A DNA stretch of 64,000 bases from Lachnospiraceae bacterium (GTDB taxonomy: Bacteria; Bacillota; Clostridia; Lachnospirales; Lachnospiraceae). Of this stretch, positions 43,666 to 50,909 are shown piece by piece (within the stretch, counting starts at the first letter, position 1; every line of letters begins with the position of its first letter). A model generated the notes under the pieces. The model did no database searches. It was not told the origin of the DNA and saw only the letters and a program-made list of their open reading frames with translations. Both the position numbers and the translations under genes were made by a program. Where the stretch lies: NCBI GenBank assembly GCA_015057325.1, contig SVEQ01000007.1:162593-226592 (forward strand), given 5' to 3'.

Positions 43666-43694
43666 TTGCAAGCAAATACGAAAAACTGTATAAT
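43666..43694 (+). promoter_or_regulatory. Strong internal promoter
   Basis: TTGCAA (43666-43671), exactly 17 bases, then a perfect TATAAT (43689-43694). It drives the unrecognised gene at 43730 and possibly the pyruvyltransferase-GT4 gene after it. Confidence 0.78.
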
Positions 43695-43729
43695 ATACGA
43701 GTATTTTGTATTTCAAAGGAAGAACAGTT

Positions 43730-44695
43730 ATGGTTAGATATATTATTTTGGCATTACTTCTTATATTTTTAATATATTTGATAGTATGGACTATCAGGCT
43801 TCATTCTTACAACAAGAGAAAGAAGAAGGTTAAGAGAATCAAGGAGCTTCGTGCAAAGGGTAACGAGATTAAGAAGCGTACAATCGATTGTACAAAGGAC
43901 TACTGGTACAATCTTCGCGAGGTTGAAGACTGCACGAAGGACGAGGATTTCGAGAAGTACTACCACTATTTCATAGGTGTTGAGCAGGGTGTTCACGATC
44001 TTCTTATGGAGATGTATGACTGCGGTATTGTAAGAACTGACGAGTTAGAGCAGATTGCTTACGGAAGCAATCATTACAAGGATGTCGATCTTTCGTTCTT
44101 AGAAGAGTTTGAAGAAGGACTCAAAGAAGAGGGTAAGATTGATCACACTTCTGCAGAGACAATGAAAAAGATTGGCGATATCAGAGACTCGGCAAAGAAG
44201 GAAGATCCGATTAAGAAAGCACTTTCTGATGCTGCAAAGGATGAAGAGGAACTTTCGCTTGATGATGGTGTTATAGAGATCCAGGGTGGCCTTGAGGAAG
44301 ATTTCTTTGGTGGTGCGATTATCAAAGCTGCAAGAAATATGAAAGAAGACGATCCGGGAATTACCGATATCAAAGGCACTTTATCAGAAGGTGTTGAAAG
44401 CGTTATTGCTGCAGTTGATGAGGAGAAAGAAGAGCAGGCACTTGATGATGAACCTATTCTTCCTAAGAAGGAGAAGGACGTTGAGGAAGCAATGAAAGCC
44501 AGAGAAGCTACTTCTAATGCAGCTATTCGCAATAAGATTTATGAGAAATGGGTAAGCTATGTATTCGAGTTATACGAGATGGTAAGCATCAATGCTAACG
44601 AGGATACGAAGCACAAGATTAGAAAAGCACTTATGGATTACGGATACAATGATGTTGATGTATTGTTAGAAGATCCGATAAGCGATGAGGCATAG
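43730..44695 (+). CDS. Unrecognised membrane-anchored acidic protein
   Basis: I do not recognise this 321-residue protein. It has one N-terminal membrane segment (about residues 3-22), a basic patch (SYNKRKKKVKRIKELRAKG), a region with repeated CTKD motifs (DCTKDYWYNL and DCTKDEDFEKYYHYF), then a long acidic, probably disordered stretch (about 130-265) and a helical C-terminus (about 270-321). The topology would put most of it in the cytoplasm if the basic patch stays inside. A TTG at 43706 is in frame, but ATG 43730 has AAAGGAAG ahead. Codons are the common ones of housekeeping genes in the window, and it has the best promoter of the locus, so it may not be a glycan gene. Confidence 0.75.
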   Translation: MVRYIILALLLIFLIYLIVWTIRLHSYNKRKKKVKRIKELRAKGNEIKKRTIDCTKDYWYNLREVEDCTKDEDFEKYYHYFIGVEQGVHDLLMEMYDCGIVRTDELEQIAYGSNHYKDVDLSFLEEFEEGLKEEGKIDHTSAETMKKIGDIRDSAKKEDPIKKALSDAAKDEEELSLDDGVIEIQGGLEEDFFGGAIIKAARNMKEDDPGITDIKGTLSEGVESVIAAVDEEKEEQALDDEPILPKKEKDVEEAMKAREATSNAAIRNKIYEKWVSYVFELYEMVSINANEDTKHKIRKALMDYGYNDVDVLLEDPISDEA

Positions 44696-44777
44696 TTCTA
44701 GGTTTTTTGCTAGTAATGAAGTCATTTTTGTATACATGTTTTTGTAGAATGAATATTGTTTGTGGGAGAAAATAGAG

Positions 44778-47333
44778 ATGAAATATGGAGTATTATTAGA
44801 TATTGCAACAGACAATATTGGTGATGATATTCAAAGTTATGCAGCATATCGTTTCTTACCCAAAGTAGACTATATCATTGATAGAGAAAAAATGGATATG
44901 TTTGGTCTTGATGACAAGGAAGTATATGAGCCCGTATCAGTAATAATGAATGCTTGGTATATGTACAATAAATCTAATTGGCCACCGTCAGCAAAGATTA
45001 ATCCGCTATTTGTTGCCATGCATATTACCGGAGATGATAGATATGGTATTGGTGATCTTTTTCTGGAAGGAATGGGCGGAGATTACTTGAAGCATAACAG
45101 TCCAATTGGTGCCAGAGATGAGTCTACACTAAAGCTATTAAAGAGAAAAGGGATAGATGCATATTTTTCGGGTTGTTTAACATTAACTTTGGATTTACCT
45201 GAAAAAAAACCTAAAACAGACGAAGTGATTTTAGTTGATGTAGATGACGAAATATGCGAGGCATTAGAAGGAAATTATCCACAAATCAACTGGGTAAGAG
45301 TAACTCACAAGGTTGATCCGATGGTTTGGCGTACTTTATCTATGGAGGAGCGCTTTTTGGCAGTCGAAAAAAAGTTGTATCGTTATCAACAAGCCAATTG
45401 TGTGATTACATCGAGGCTCCATTGTGCTTTGCCATGCCTTGCATTAGAAACCCCGGTTCTCTTATTATATCGCGAGGGCTGCCTTGACAGAATGGGTGCT
45501 TTTTTACCATTGTTGCATTGTATGTCTGCTAATGATGTTAAAGACGGTAAGATTTTATTTGATGTTGCAAATCCTCCAAAAAACAAAGATTCATACAAAG
45601 AATATCGGAAGAATCTGATAGAAAGATGTAAGTGTTTCATAAATGATTCAGAGAACGGGAAATATTTAAGTCCATATATAACCGAGGAATCACAACGCAT
45701 AAGATGGCAAAAGGAACTTCTGTATCAGGGATATTCTCGGATGCTTCAGGGAGGGCTTGTATACGAAGATATTGATAATTATTTGACCCGACGTGTAGAA
45801 ATTAATAATGTGATAGAAGATGATCCTTATAGAAGTATACAGGTTTTTATAAGTGTATGCTGTCAACTCGGTGGTATATATTATGGTGAAAAGAATTGTT
45901 TTGGAGATGAGGAAGAAAACTGTTTTCTTTTGATAAGCCGTGAGTTGGATATGACAGGTGCTTCTATTGTTTTGATGGAAATGGCTAACGCGTTGCAAAA
46001 GATGAATTATAAGGTTCTTTATATGTCGCAACTGGATGGGCCTCTTAAAGAGGATTTAATTTGTAATGGTGTTTCTGTATTAGTAATGCCTTTTTTGCAT
46101 CAGCTTGATATTTTCGCTCATATAACGGGACTATTTAAAATGGTTGTGATTAATTCAGCATGTATGGCTCCGATTGGTGCTGTGCTGAATGGATTTAGAA
46201 TACCTGTATTATGGTGGCTTCATGAATCTAAGTCTTTTTATGAACAGGAAATAGTGAAAAGTATGCCGAGATGGCTATTCCCCAATATTAAAGTAGTTGT
46301 AGAGGGAAAATGTGCAGGGGATGCGGTGTCAGGATATCGCCCTGATTATAAGTATGAGGATTTGTCATACTTTCTTACGGATACATGTGAAGAAAATGAT
46401 GATAACATGAATCGTCTGGCAACAGATAACGATAATAGGAAGGTATTTGCTTTAGTAGGTTCTATTGAATCAAGGAAAGGGCATGATATTTTTTTTGACG
46501 CCTTCAATAGTCTTTCAAAAGATGTAAGAGACAGGTGTAAGATTTTGTTGGTCGGGAAGCCTAAAGAAACCGGATTTGACAAACTACTAGACCGAATGCT
46601 AGAGTTACATCCTGGTCACATAGAGTATATTCCGCAATTGAATCGGACAGAGATGCGGAAAATATATCGAAATGTAGATTGTGTGGTTTCTGCCTCTAGA
46701 GAGGATTCAATGCCGTTGATAATTGCAGAAGCTTGTCAGTTCTCTAAAACGGTGATTTGTTCCGATGGTTCTGATTTTTCGTCTTTGTTAATTGAGAATA
46801 AAGCGGGGCTTGTGTTTGATGGCGAAAAAGCAGATGAATTAGCAGATTGTATATGTAAAGTATGCAATGAAAATGGTAATGAGTTCAAAGACATGCGAGA
46901 AAATGCCAGGAGACTGTATGAGAGTTATTTTACAGAGGAGTCTTTCATTTCAAAGATGAGAGATTGTATATTTCCTGAAGCACTGGGTAATTATCAAAAT
47001 GATAACACTAAACTCGGTCAGGTTGCTGAGATTTTTAAAAAGATAAATGGTGAATTGTATGCACAAGATTTGAAAATCACTCAGTTATTAACTGAACTAA
47101 ACAATAAAAAAGGGCATATAGATCAACTTGTACGAAGTGAAAGAGAATTGTGTGGGGAAGTTGGTAATAAAACTGCTCATGTAGAACAGCTTTTGCAAAG
47201 TGAAAGAGAATTAAAAGAAAAACTGGCTGAAAAGGATAAGGAAATAGCCAGATTACGGAAACGCGGAATAACTCAAATAATGAGGAATAACCTTGAAAAA
47301 GGTATTATGTTGTTTCGGCGAAAAGATAAATAA
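44778..47333 (+). CDS. Pyruvyltransferase-like and GT4 fusion with coiled-coil tail
   Basis: An 851-residue cytoplasmic protein. The N-terminal domain (about 1-290) resembles polysaccharide pyruvyltransferases of the WcaK/CsaB type: YGVLLDIATDNIGDDIQSYAA, PIGARDESTLKLL, VITSRLHCALPCLALETPVLL. The GT4 domain (about 377-727) has LLISRELDMTGASIVLMEMA, VLWWLHESKS, LVGSIESRKGHDIFF, SASREDSMPLIIAEACQ. A tail (about 747-830) has repeats of the form GHIDQLVRSEREL and AHVEQLLQSEREL. The GT4 half and the coil closely parallel module 1 of the protein at 16966. ATG 44778 with GGGAG (44764-44768) is preferred to TTG 44760. It could add pyruvate ketals and a sugar, or the first domain may only be structurally related. 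Confidence 0.84.
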   Translation: MKYGVLLDIATDNIGDDIQSYAAYRFLPKVDYIIDREKMDMFGLDDKEVYEPVSVIMNAWYMYNKSNWPPSAKINPLFVAMHITGDDRYGIGDLFLEGMGGDYLKHNSPIGARDESTLKLLKRKGIDAYFSGCLTLTLDLPEKKPKTDEVILVDVDDEICEALEGNYPQINWVRVTHKVDPMVWRTLSMEERFLAVEKKLYRYQQANCVITSRLHCALPCLALETPVLLLYREGCLDRMGAFLPLLHCMSANDVKDGKILFDVANPPKNKDSYKEYRKNLIERCKCFINDSENGKYLSPYITEESQRIRWQKELLYQGYSRMLQGGLVYEDIDNYLTRRVEINNVIEDDPYRSIQVFISVCCQLGGIYYGEKNCFGDEEENCFLLISRELDMTGASIVLMEMANALQKMNYKVLYMSQLDGPLKEDLICNGVSVLVMPFLHQLDIFAHITGLFKMVVINSACMAPIGAVLNGFRIPVLWWLHESKSFYEQEIVKSMPRWLFPNIKVVVEGKCAGDAVSGYRPDYKYEDLSYFLTDTCEENDDNMNRLATDNDNRKVFALVGSIESRKGHDIFFDAFNSLSKDVRDRCKILLVGKPKETGFDKLLDRMLELHPGHIEYIPQLNRTEMRKIYRNVDCVVSASREDSMPLIIAEACQFSKTVICSDGSDFSSLLIENKAGLVFDGEKADELADCICKVCNENGNEFKDMRENARRLYESYFTEESFISKMRDCIFPEALGNYQNDNTKLGQVAEIFKKINGELYAQDLKITQLLTELNNKKGHIDQLVRSERELCGEVGNKTAHVEQLLQSERELKEKLAEKDKEIARLRKRGITQIMRNNLEKGIMLFRRKDK

Positions 47334-47343
47334 TAAGTATTAG

Positions 47344-47371
47344 AAAAGTCGGGAAGTTATCCCGACTTTTT
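47344..47371. terminator. Bidirectional terminator
   Basis: AAAAGTCGGGA (47344-47354) and TCCCGACTTTT (47360-47370) form a perfect stem with a 5-base loop, flanked by A and T runs on both sides. It ends the polysaccharide locus on the plus strand and the convergent transglycosylase gene on the minus strand, whose stop codon overlaps the T run. Confidence 0.92.
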
Positions 47372-48044
47372 AAAATTCCTGTCTGTGTATTGCAGAAGTA
47401 CTTACTGCCTGTGAGTATATAATAGAAACAAATGATTCGTCATTGGTACTGGCGGCTGTATTGATTTCAACATCCATCCCTGCAAAGTTCATAACACGTT
47501 TGACATATTTTCTTGTCTCTTCAAATGGTGGAATTCCACCGTATTTATCCACGTTACCCGGACCTGCATTGTATGCGGCAAGTGCAAGAGAAGTATCTCC
47601 GTTATATTTGGAAAGCATTTTTGCAAGATACTTTGCTCCGCCAATTATATTTTCCCTTGGGTCATAAGCGTTAGTTACGCCAAGTCCTGCTGCGGTATCA
47701 GGCATTAACTGCATGATTCCCATTGCACCTGAACCTGATGTAGCGTTTGGATTAAAGTCTGATTCTGCTTTCGCAACAGCCTTAAGAAGCTTAACATCAA
47801 TACCTGTAATATTCGAGGCTTCTTCAAAATAAGCTTCCAATTCTTCTGGAGAGACAACTGTATTGGCATTCCCGTATTGAGCTGTCGTTCCGTTAACCGG
47901 TGCAGGGTTTGGATCGGGTTTGGCCTGGATTGTCATTTCCGCATCAAAAACAGAGTCAAACTCGTTATCGGCTTTGACATTCTTCTTCAAACTCTGGTAA
48001 TATGCAGTTTCATCTACGTATCCAACACCGTCTATGTATCTCAT
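47370..48044 (-). CDS. Lytic transglycosylase, SLT domain, no signal peptide
   Basis: Cleaves the MurNAc-GlcNAc bond of peptidoglycan. The 224-residue protein has the SLT core at about 85-190: LLKAVAKAESDFNPNATS with the catalytic glutamate, GAMGIMQLMPDTAAGLGV, DPRENIIGGAKYLAKML, LALAAYNAGPGNVDKYGGIPP. The N-terminus (MRYIDGVGYVDETAYYQSL) has neither signal peptide nor membrane segment, so export must be by another route, for example the flagellar apparatus as for some wall-opening transglycosylases; that is inference. The ribosome site is AGGTG, complement of the bases just after 48044. It is convergent with the glycan locus and divergent from the carboxyltransferase. Confidence 0.88.
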   Translation of the reverse strand: MRYIDGVGYVDETAYYQSLKKNVKADNEFDSVFDAEMTIQAKPDPNPAPVNGTTAQYGNANTVVSPEELEAYFEEASNITGIDVKLLKAVAKAESDFNPNATSGSGAMGIMQLMPDTAAGLGVTNAYDPRENIIGGAKYLAKMLSKYNGDTSLALAAYNAGPGNVDKYGGIPPFEETRKYVKRVMNFAGMDVEINTAASTNDESFVSIIYSQAVSTSAIHRQEF

Positions 48045-48119
48045 AATGCACCTGCTTTCGTAAGTTATACATAAATTGATTATACATTATTATCGGCAAA
48101 AAAGAAAACTTTTTTAATA

Positions 48120-48149
48120 TTGTTTTAACGCTTTGCCCTGTGCTATACT
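48120..48149 (+). promoter_or_regulatory. Promoter of the carboxyltransferase gene
   Basis: TTGTTT (48120-48125), 18 bases, TATACT (48144-48149) with an extended TGC directly before it. The gap 48045-48180 also holds a TATAAT on the minus strand (48079-48084) that may serve the transglycosylase gene, with only a weak -35. Confidence 0.6.
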
Positions 48150-48180
48150 GACAATGATTGAAAAATACGGTGGTGAAATA

Positions 48181-49656
48181 ATGTACATTAAGAAGGTTAA
48201 TCCCTACAACATTGAGAAGCAGCATGACAGAGACAAACTGCATATAGTTGAGAGAATTAAATACTTGTTTGACGAAGGAAGCTTTACGGAGTCTTATCCT
48301 GAGGATTATCAGGGCTATGACGGCGTAATCACGGGCTATGGAGAAATATTTGGAAGACGGGTGTATTTCTACGGTCAGGATTTTACGTGCATGGGCGGAA
48401 CATTTGGCTATCATCATTGTCAACAGATTATTGCGATTATAAATGAAGCCATAGATAATAGGAGACCGATTATCGGTATATACGATGGAGGCGGTGCAAG
48501 GATTCAGGAGGGTGCAGCTTCGGTTGTCGGATGTGCCGAGATGTTTAAGGCAAATGTCAAGGCTTCAGGCTATATTCCGCAGATTGCAATTATTGCAGGT
48601 ACATGTGCGGGTGGTGCTGTGTATTCTCCCGGACTTACGGACTTCATTTTCACTATTGATAAAATAAGCAACATGTTTGTTACAGGCGCTAAGGTTATTA
48701 ACAAGGTGCAGGGCACGGACTACCTTATTGAGGAGCTTGGTGGGGCATCTATTCATTCGACGATAAGCGGTGTTGCTCATTTTTGCATGAAGGATGAAAG
48801 GACCTGTTATAAGAAGGTAAGAGAATTTGTTGATATATTGCCGCCTTGCTATAGCGAGAGCCGTGCATATCGTATAAGCAGATACTACGAGAAGGACTTA
48901 AGCGATATTGTTAATCTTGTTCCAAAGGATAATCAGGAGCCTTATGATGTTGTTCCGGTTATTGAGGAAATACTTGATGACTTTACGTTTATTGAGGTGC
49001 ACAAGGATTTTGCAAAGAACATTGTAGTTGGATTTGGACTCCTCGGGGGAATTACGGTTGGAGTTGTTGCCAGCCAGACATTATACAAAAACGGTTCAAT
49101 TGACATGGATGCAGCGGACAAGGCTGCCCGTTTTGTACAGTACTGCGACTGCTACAACATTCCGATAATCACGCTTGCGGATTCCACAGGTTTTGTAATG
49201 GAAGCCGAGCAGGAGCACAAAGGACTTATAAGGCATGGAGCCAAAATGATTCATGCATACGCCAATGCAACAACAATCCGTCTGGTTGTCATTTTAAGAA
49301 AAGCCTACGGCGGTCCTTATATATTAAATGGCTGCAGACAGTTAGGTGCTGACAGACATTATGTATGGCCTGATGCGGAAGTTGCCGTAATGAAAGCCGA
49401 AGGTGCTGTTGCGGTGCTTAGTCATAGTCAGTTAGCAGGACTTGAAGGCGTTGAAAAGGAAGAGTTTTTAAAAGAACAATTAGAAAGCTACAAAGAAAAA
49501 TACATGAACAGCAATATGGTATTAAACAGAGGCTTTGTTGACGGTCAGATTAAACCGCAACAGACAAGAGAAGTGCTTTATCAGGAGCTTATTCGTCTTA
49601 TCGGAAAGCCGCAGGAAGAAATGCCACAAAAAAAGCATGGTAATATGCCTGTGTAG
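48181..49656 (+). CDS. Acyl-CoA carboxyltransferase subunit (PccB/MmdA family)
   Basis: Carboxyltransferase of 491 residues that moves a carboxyl group between biotin and an acyl-CoA, as in propionyl-CoA carboxylase beta or methylmalonyl-/glutaconyl-CoA decarboxylase alpha. Motifs: GYDGVITGYGEIFGRRVYFYGQDFT, GIYDGGGARIQEGAASVVG, IAGTCAGGAVYSPGLTDF, ADSTGFVMEAEQEHKGLIRHGAKMIHAYA and LRKAYGGPYILNG, covering both crotonase-like halves. The start at ATG 48181 follows GGTGG (48169-48173); the open frame extends to 48133 across the promoter. No biotin carrier, biotin carboxylase or sodium-pump subunit is adjacent, so its partners are elsewhere. Substrate cannot be assigned. Confidence 0.88.
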   Translation: MYIKKVNPYNIEKQHDRDKLHIVERIKYLFDEGSFTESYPEDYQGYDGVITGYGEIFGRRVYFYGQDFTCMGGTFGYHHCQQIIAIINEAIDNRRPIIGIYDGGGARIQEGAASVVGCAEMFKANVKASGYIPQIAIIAGTCAGGAVYSPGLTDFIFTIDKISNMFVTGAKVINKVQGTDYLIEELGGASIHSTISGVAHFCMKDERTCYKKVREFVDILPPCYSESRAYRISRYYEKDLSDIVNLVPKDNQEPYDVVPVIEEILDDFTFIEVHKDFAKNIVVGFGLLGGITVGVVASQTLYKNGSIDMDAADKAARFVQYCDCYNIPIITLADSTGFVMEAEQEHKGLIRHGAKMIHAYANATTIRLVVILRKAYGGPYILNGCRQLGADRHYVWPDAEVAVMKAEGAVAVLSHSQLAGLEGVEKEEFLKEQLESYKEKYMNSNMVLNRGFVDGQIKPQQTREVLYQELIRLIGKPQEEMPQKKHGNMPV

Positions 49657-49668
49657 TCAGTATTTATC

Positions 49669-49700
49669 AAAAAGAAAAAGGGGAACCGGGACGGTTCCCC
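49669..49700 (-). terminator. Terminator of the Gly/Cys-rich peptide gene
   Basis: GGGGAACCG (49680-49688) pairs perfectly with CGGTTCCCC (49692-49700). On the minus strand the stem is followed by a T-rich tract (complement of 49669-49679). On the plus strand there is no T run, so it is weaker there. Confidence 0.78.
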
Positions 49701-49721
49701 TGTCTGCATAAGAATCGAAAA

Positions 49722-49958
49722 CTAGCAGCCACAACCACATCCGTTGTTGCTGTTGTTTCCGCAGCAGCAAAGAAGAAGTAAGATAATGATGATGCATGAA
49801 TTGTTTCCGCCGAAGCCGCAACCGTCGTTGCCACAGCCAAAACCTCCACCCCAGCCGTTGTCATTTCCACAACAGCAAAGGAGAAGGATGAGAATGATAA
49901 TCCATGAACATCCGCCTGAATTGCCGCATCCGCAATTTGTTGCTGATAAATCACCCAT
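49722..49958 (-). CDS. Small Gly/Cys-rich peptide with duplicated hydrophobic helix
   Basis: A 78-residue protein with two near-identical units, CSWIIILILLLCCCGNDNG and SCIIIILLLLCCCGNNSN, separated and flanked by Gly/Asn/Cys-rich stretches (GCGNSGG, GWGGGFGCGNDGCGFGG, GCGCGC at the end). It has about 14 cysteines. The hydrophobic cores could cross or sit in the membrane. Similar Gly/Cys-rich short proteins occur in clostridia, some under YjcZ-like or chorion-like names, but function is unknown. The start at 49958 has a GGAGG site 8 bases ahead (complement of 49967-49971); an ATG at 49973 would lie beyond this site and is rejected. A terminator follows. It is a single gene divergent from the NlpC-like gene. 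Confidence 0.78.
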   Translation of the reverse strand: MGDLSATNCGCGNSGGCSWIIILILLLCCCGNDNGWGGGFGCGNDGCGFGGNNSCIIIILLLLCCCGNNSNNGCGCGC

Positions 49959-49990
49959 AAGGAATTCCTCCAATATATCTTTGCAATACT

Positions 49991-50021
49991 ATAATATGAG
50001 CGAATTAAAAATGTGTTACAA
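49991..50021 (-). promoter_or_regulatory. Possible promoter of the Gly/Cys-rich peptide gene
   Basis: On the minus strand TTGTAA (complement of 50016-50021) and TATTAT (complement of 49991-49996) are separated by 19 bases, longer than ideal. A plus-strand TATAAT (49990-49995) overlaps, without a good -35, and could serve the divergent gene. Confidence 0.3.
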
Positions 50022-50044
50022 CTTTTTAGAAATGAGGATTAAGT

Positions 50045-50899
50045 TTGAAAAAAATTGATATCAACAAAGTATATATAAGAAATTGCATACGTATTATTAT
50101 AGTGACTTTTTTATTTGTATATGGAGCATTTATGCTTAGTATAAGAGCTTATGCGACTAATCAAACAAAGAAAGAGTATACTGTCAAATATTTCTTGCAG
50201 ACGGCAATCAAACCAATAGGAAGTACCATGTACGTATGGGGAGGCGGTTGGAACAAAGCTGATACCGCTGCGGGCAAAGAAGCCAAGACTATCGGCGTAT
50301 CGCCCTCGTGGAAGAAGTTTGCCGACAAGCAGAAAGCAGGATATGATTATCGCAAGTTTAGATACAAAATACACGACGGCCTTGACTGCTCGGGTTATGT
50401 CGGCTGGTGCGTGTATAACGTAAGGAATACTGAGAATAACAAAAAAGGGTACGTGTACAGTGCATCAAAGCAGGCAAAGAAGTTATCAAAGCTTGGGTTT
50501 GGCAAATACACCGACAGAAAGAAAGTCAAGGATTATAAGCCCGGAGATATAATGAGTTCAACGTGCGGCTGTTGTGGGCATGTGTATATTGTAATCGGAC
50601 AGTGCGAGGATGGCAGCGTTGTTTTGGTTCACGCTTCGCCACCGGGAGTTCAGATATCGGGCACTGTAACACCTTCGGGTAAGAAGAACAGCCAGGCGTA
50701 TAAACTTGCCAAGAAATATATGAAGAAATATTACAAGAAGTGGACGGAAAAATACCCCACTCTTTGCAAAGGAACACCGTATCTTACGCATTACAGCCAA
50801 ATGCGATGGAACGTCAATGGGGAGAATGCCGTACTTACCGATCCTGACGGATATATGGATATGAGTGCCGAAGAAGTGTTAGAGGATCTTTTTGAATAA
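50045..50899 (+). CDS. Secreted NlpC/P60-like cysteine peptidase
   Basis: A 284-residue protein with an N-terminal signal or anchor segment (about residues 14-36, ending in AYA). The catalytic region has DGLDCSGYVGWCVY with the cysteine nucleophile (about residue 117), and CGHVYIVIG with the histidine (about residue 179). KPGDIMSSTCGCCGH is an unusual Cys cluster directly before the histidine. Such enzymes cut peptidoglycan stem peptides. A Lys/Tyr-rich region follows (about 215-245). The start is a TTG at 50045 with GAGGA (50034-50038) upstream; no ATG with a better site is present before the signal segment. It is followed 10 bases later by the subtilase gene. Confidence 0.82.
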   Translation: MKKIDINKVYIRNCIRIIIVTFLFVYGAFMLSIRAYATNQTKKEYTVKYFLQTAIKPIGSTMYVWGGGWNKADTAAGKEAKTIGVSPSWKKFADKQKAGYDYRKFRYKIHDGLDCSGYVGWCVYNVRNTENNKKGYVYSASKQAKKLSKLGFGKYTDRKKVKDYKPGDIMSSTCGCCGHVYIVIGQCEDGSVVLVHASPPGVQISGTVTPSGKKNSQAYKLAKKYMKKYYKKWTEKYPTLCKGTPYLTHYSQMRWNVNGENAVLTDPDGYMDMSAEEVLEDLFE

Positions 50900-50909
50900 G
50901 GAGTAATTA

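Noticed and set aside
49744..50058. 104-residue plus-strand frame over the Gly/Cys-rich gene
   Set aside because: No ribosome site and composition explained as antisense of the repetitive Gly/Cys codons; the minus-strand gene has a strong ribosome site and terminator.
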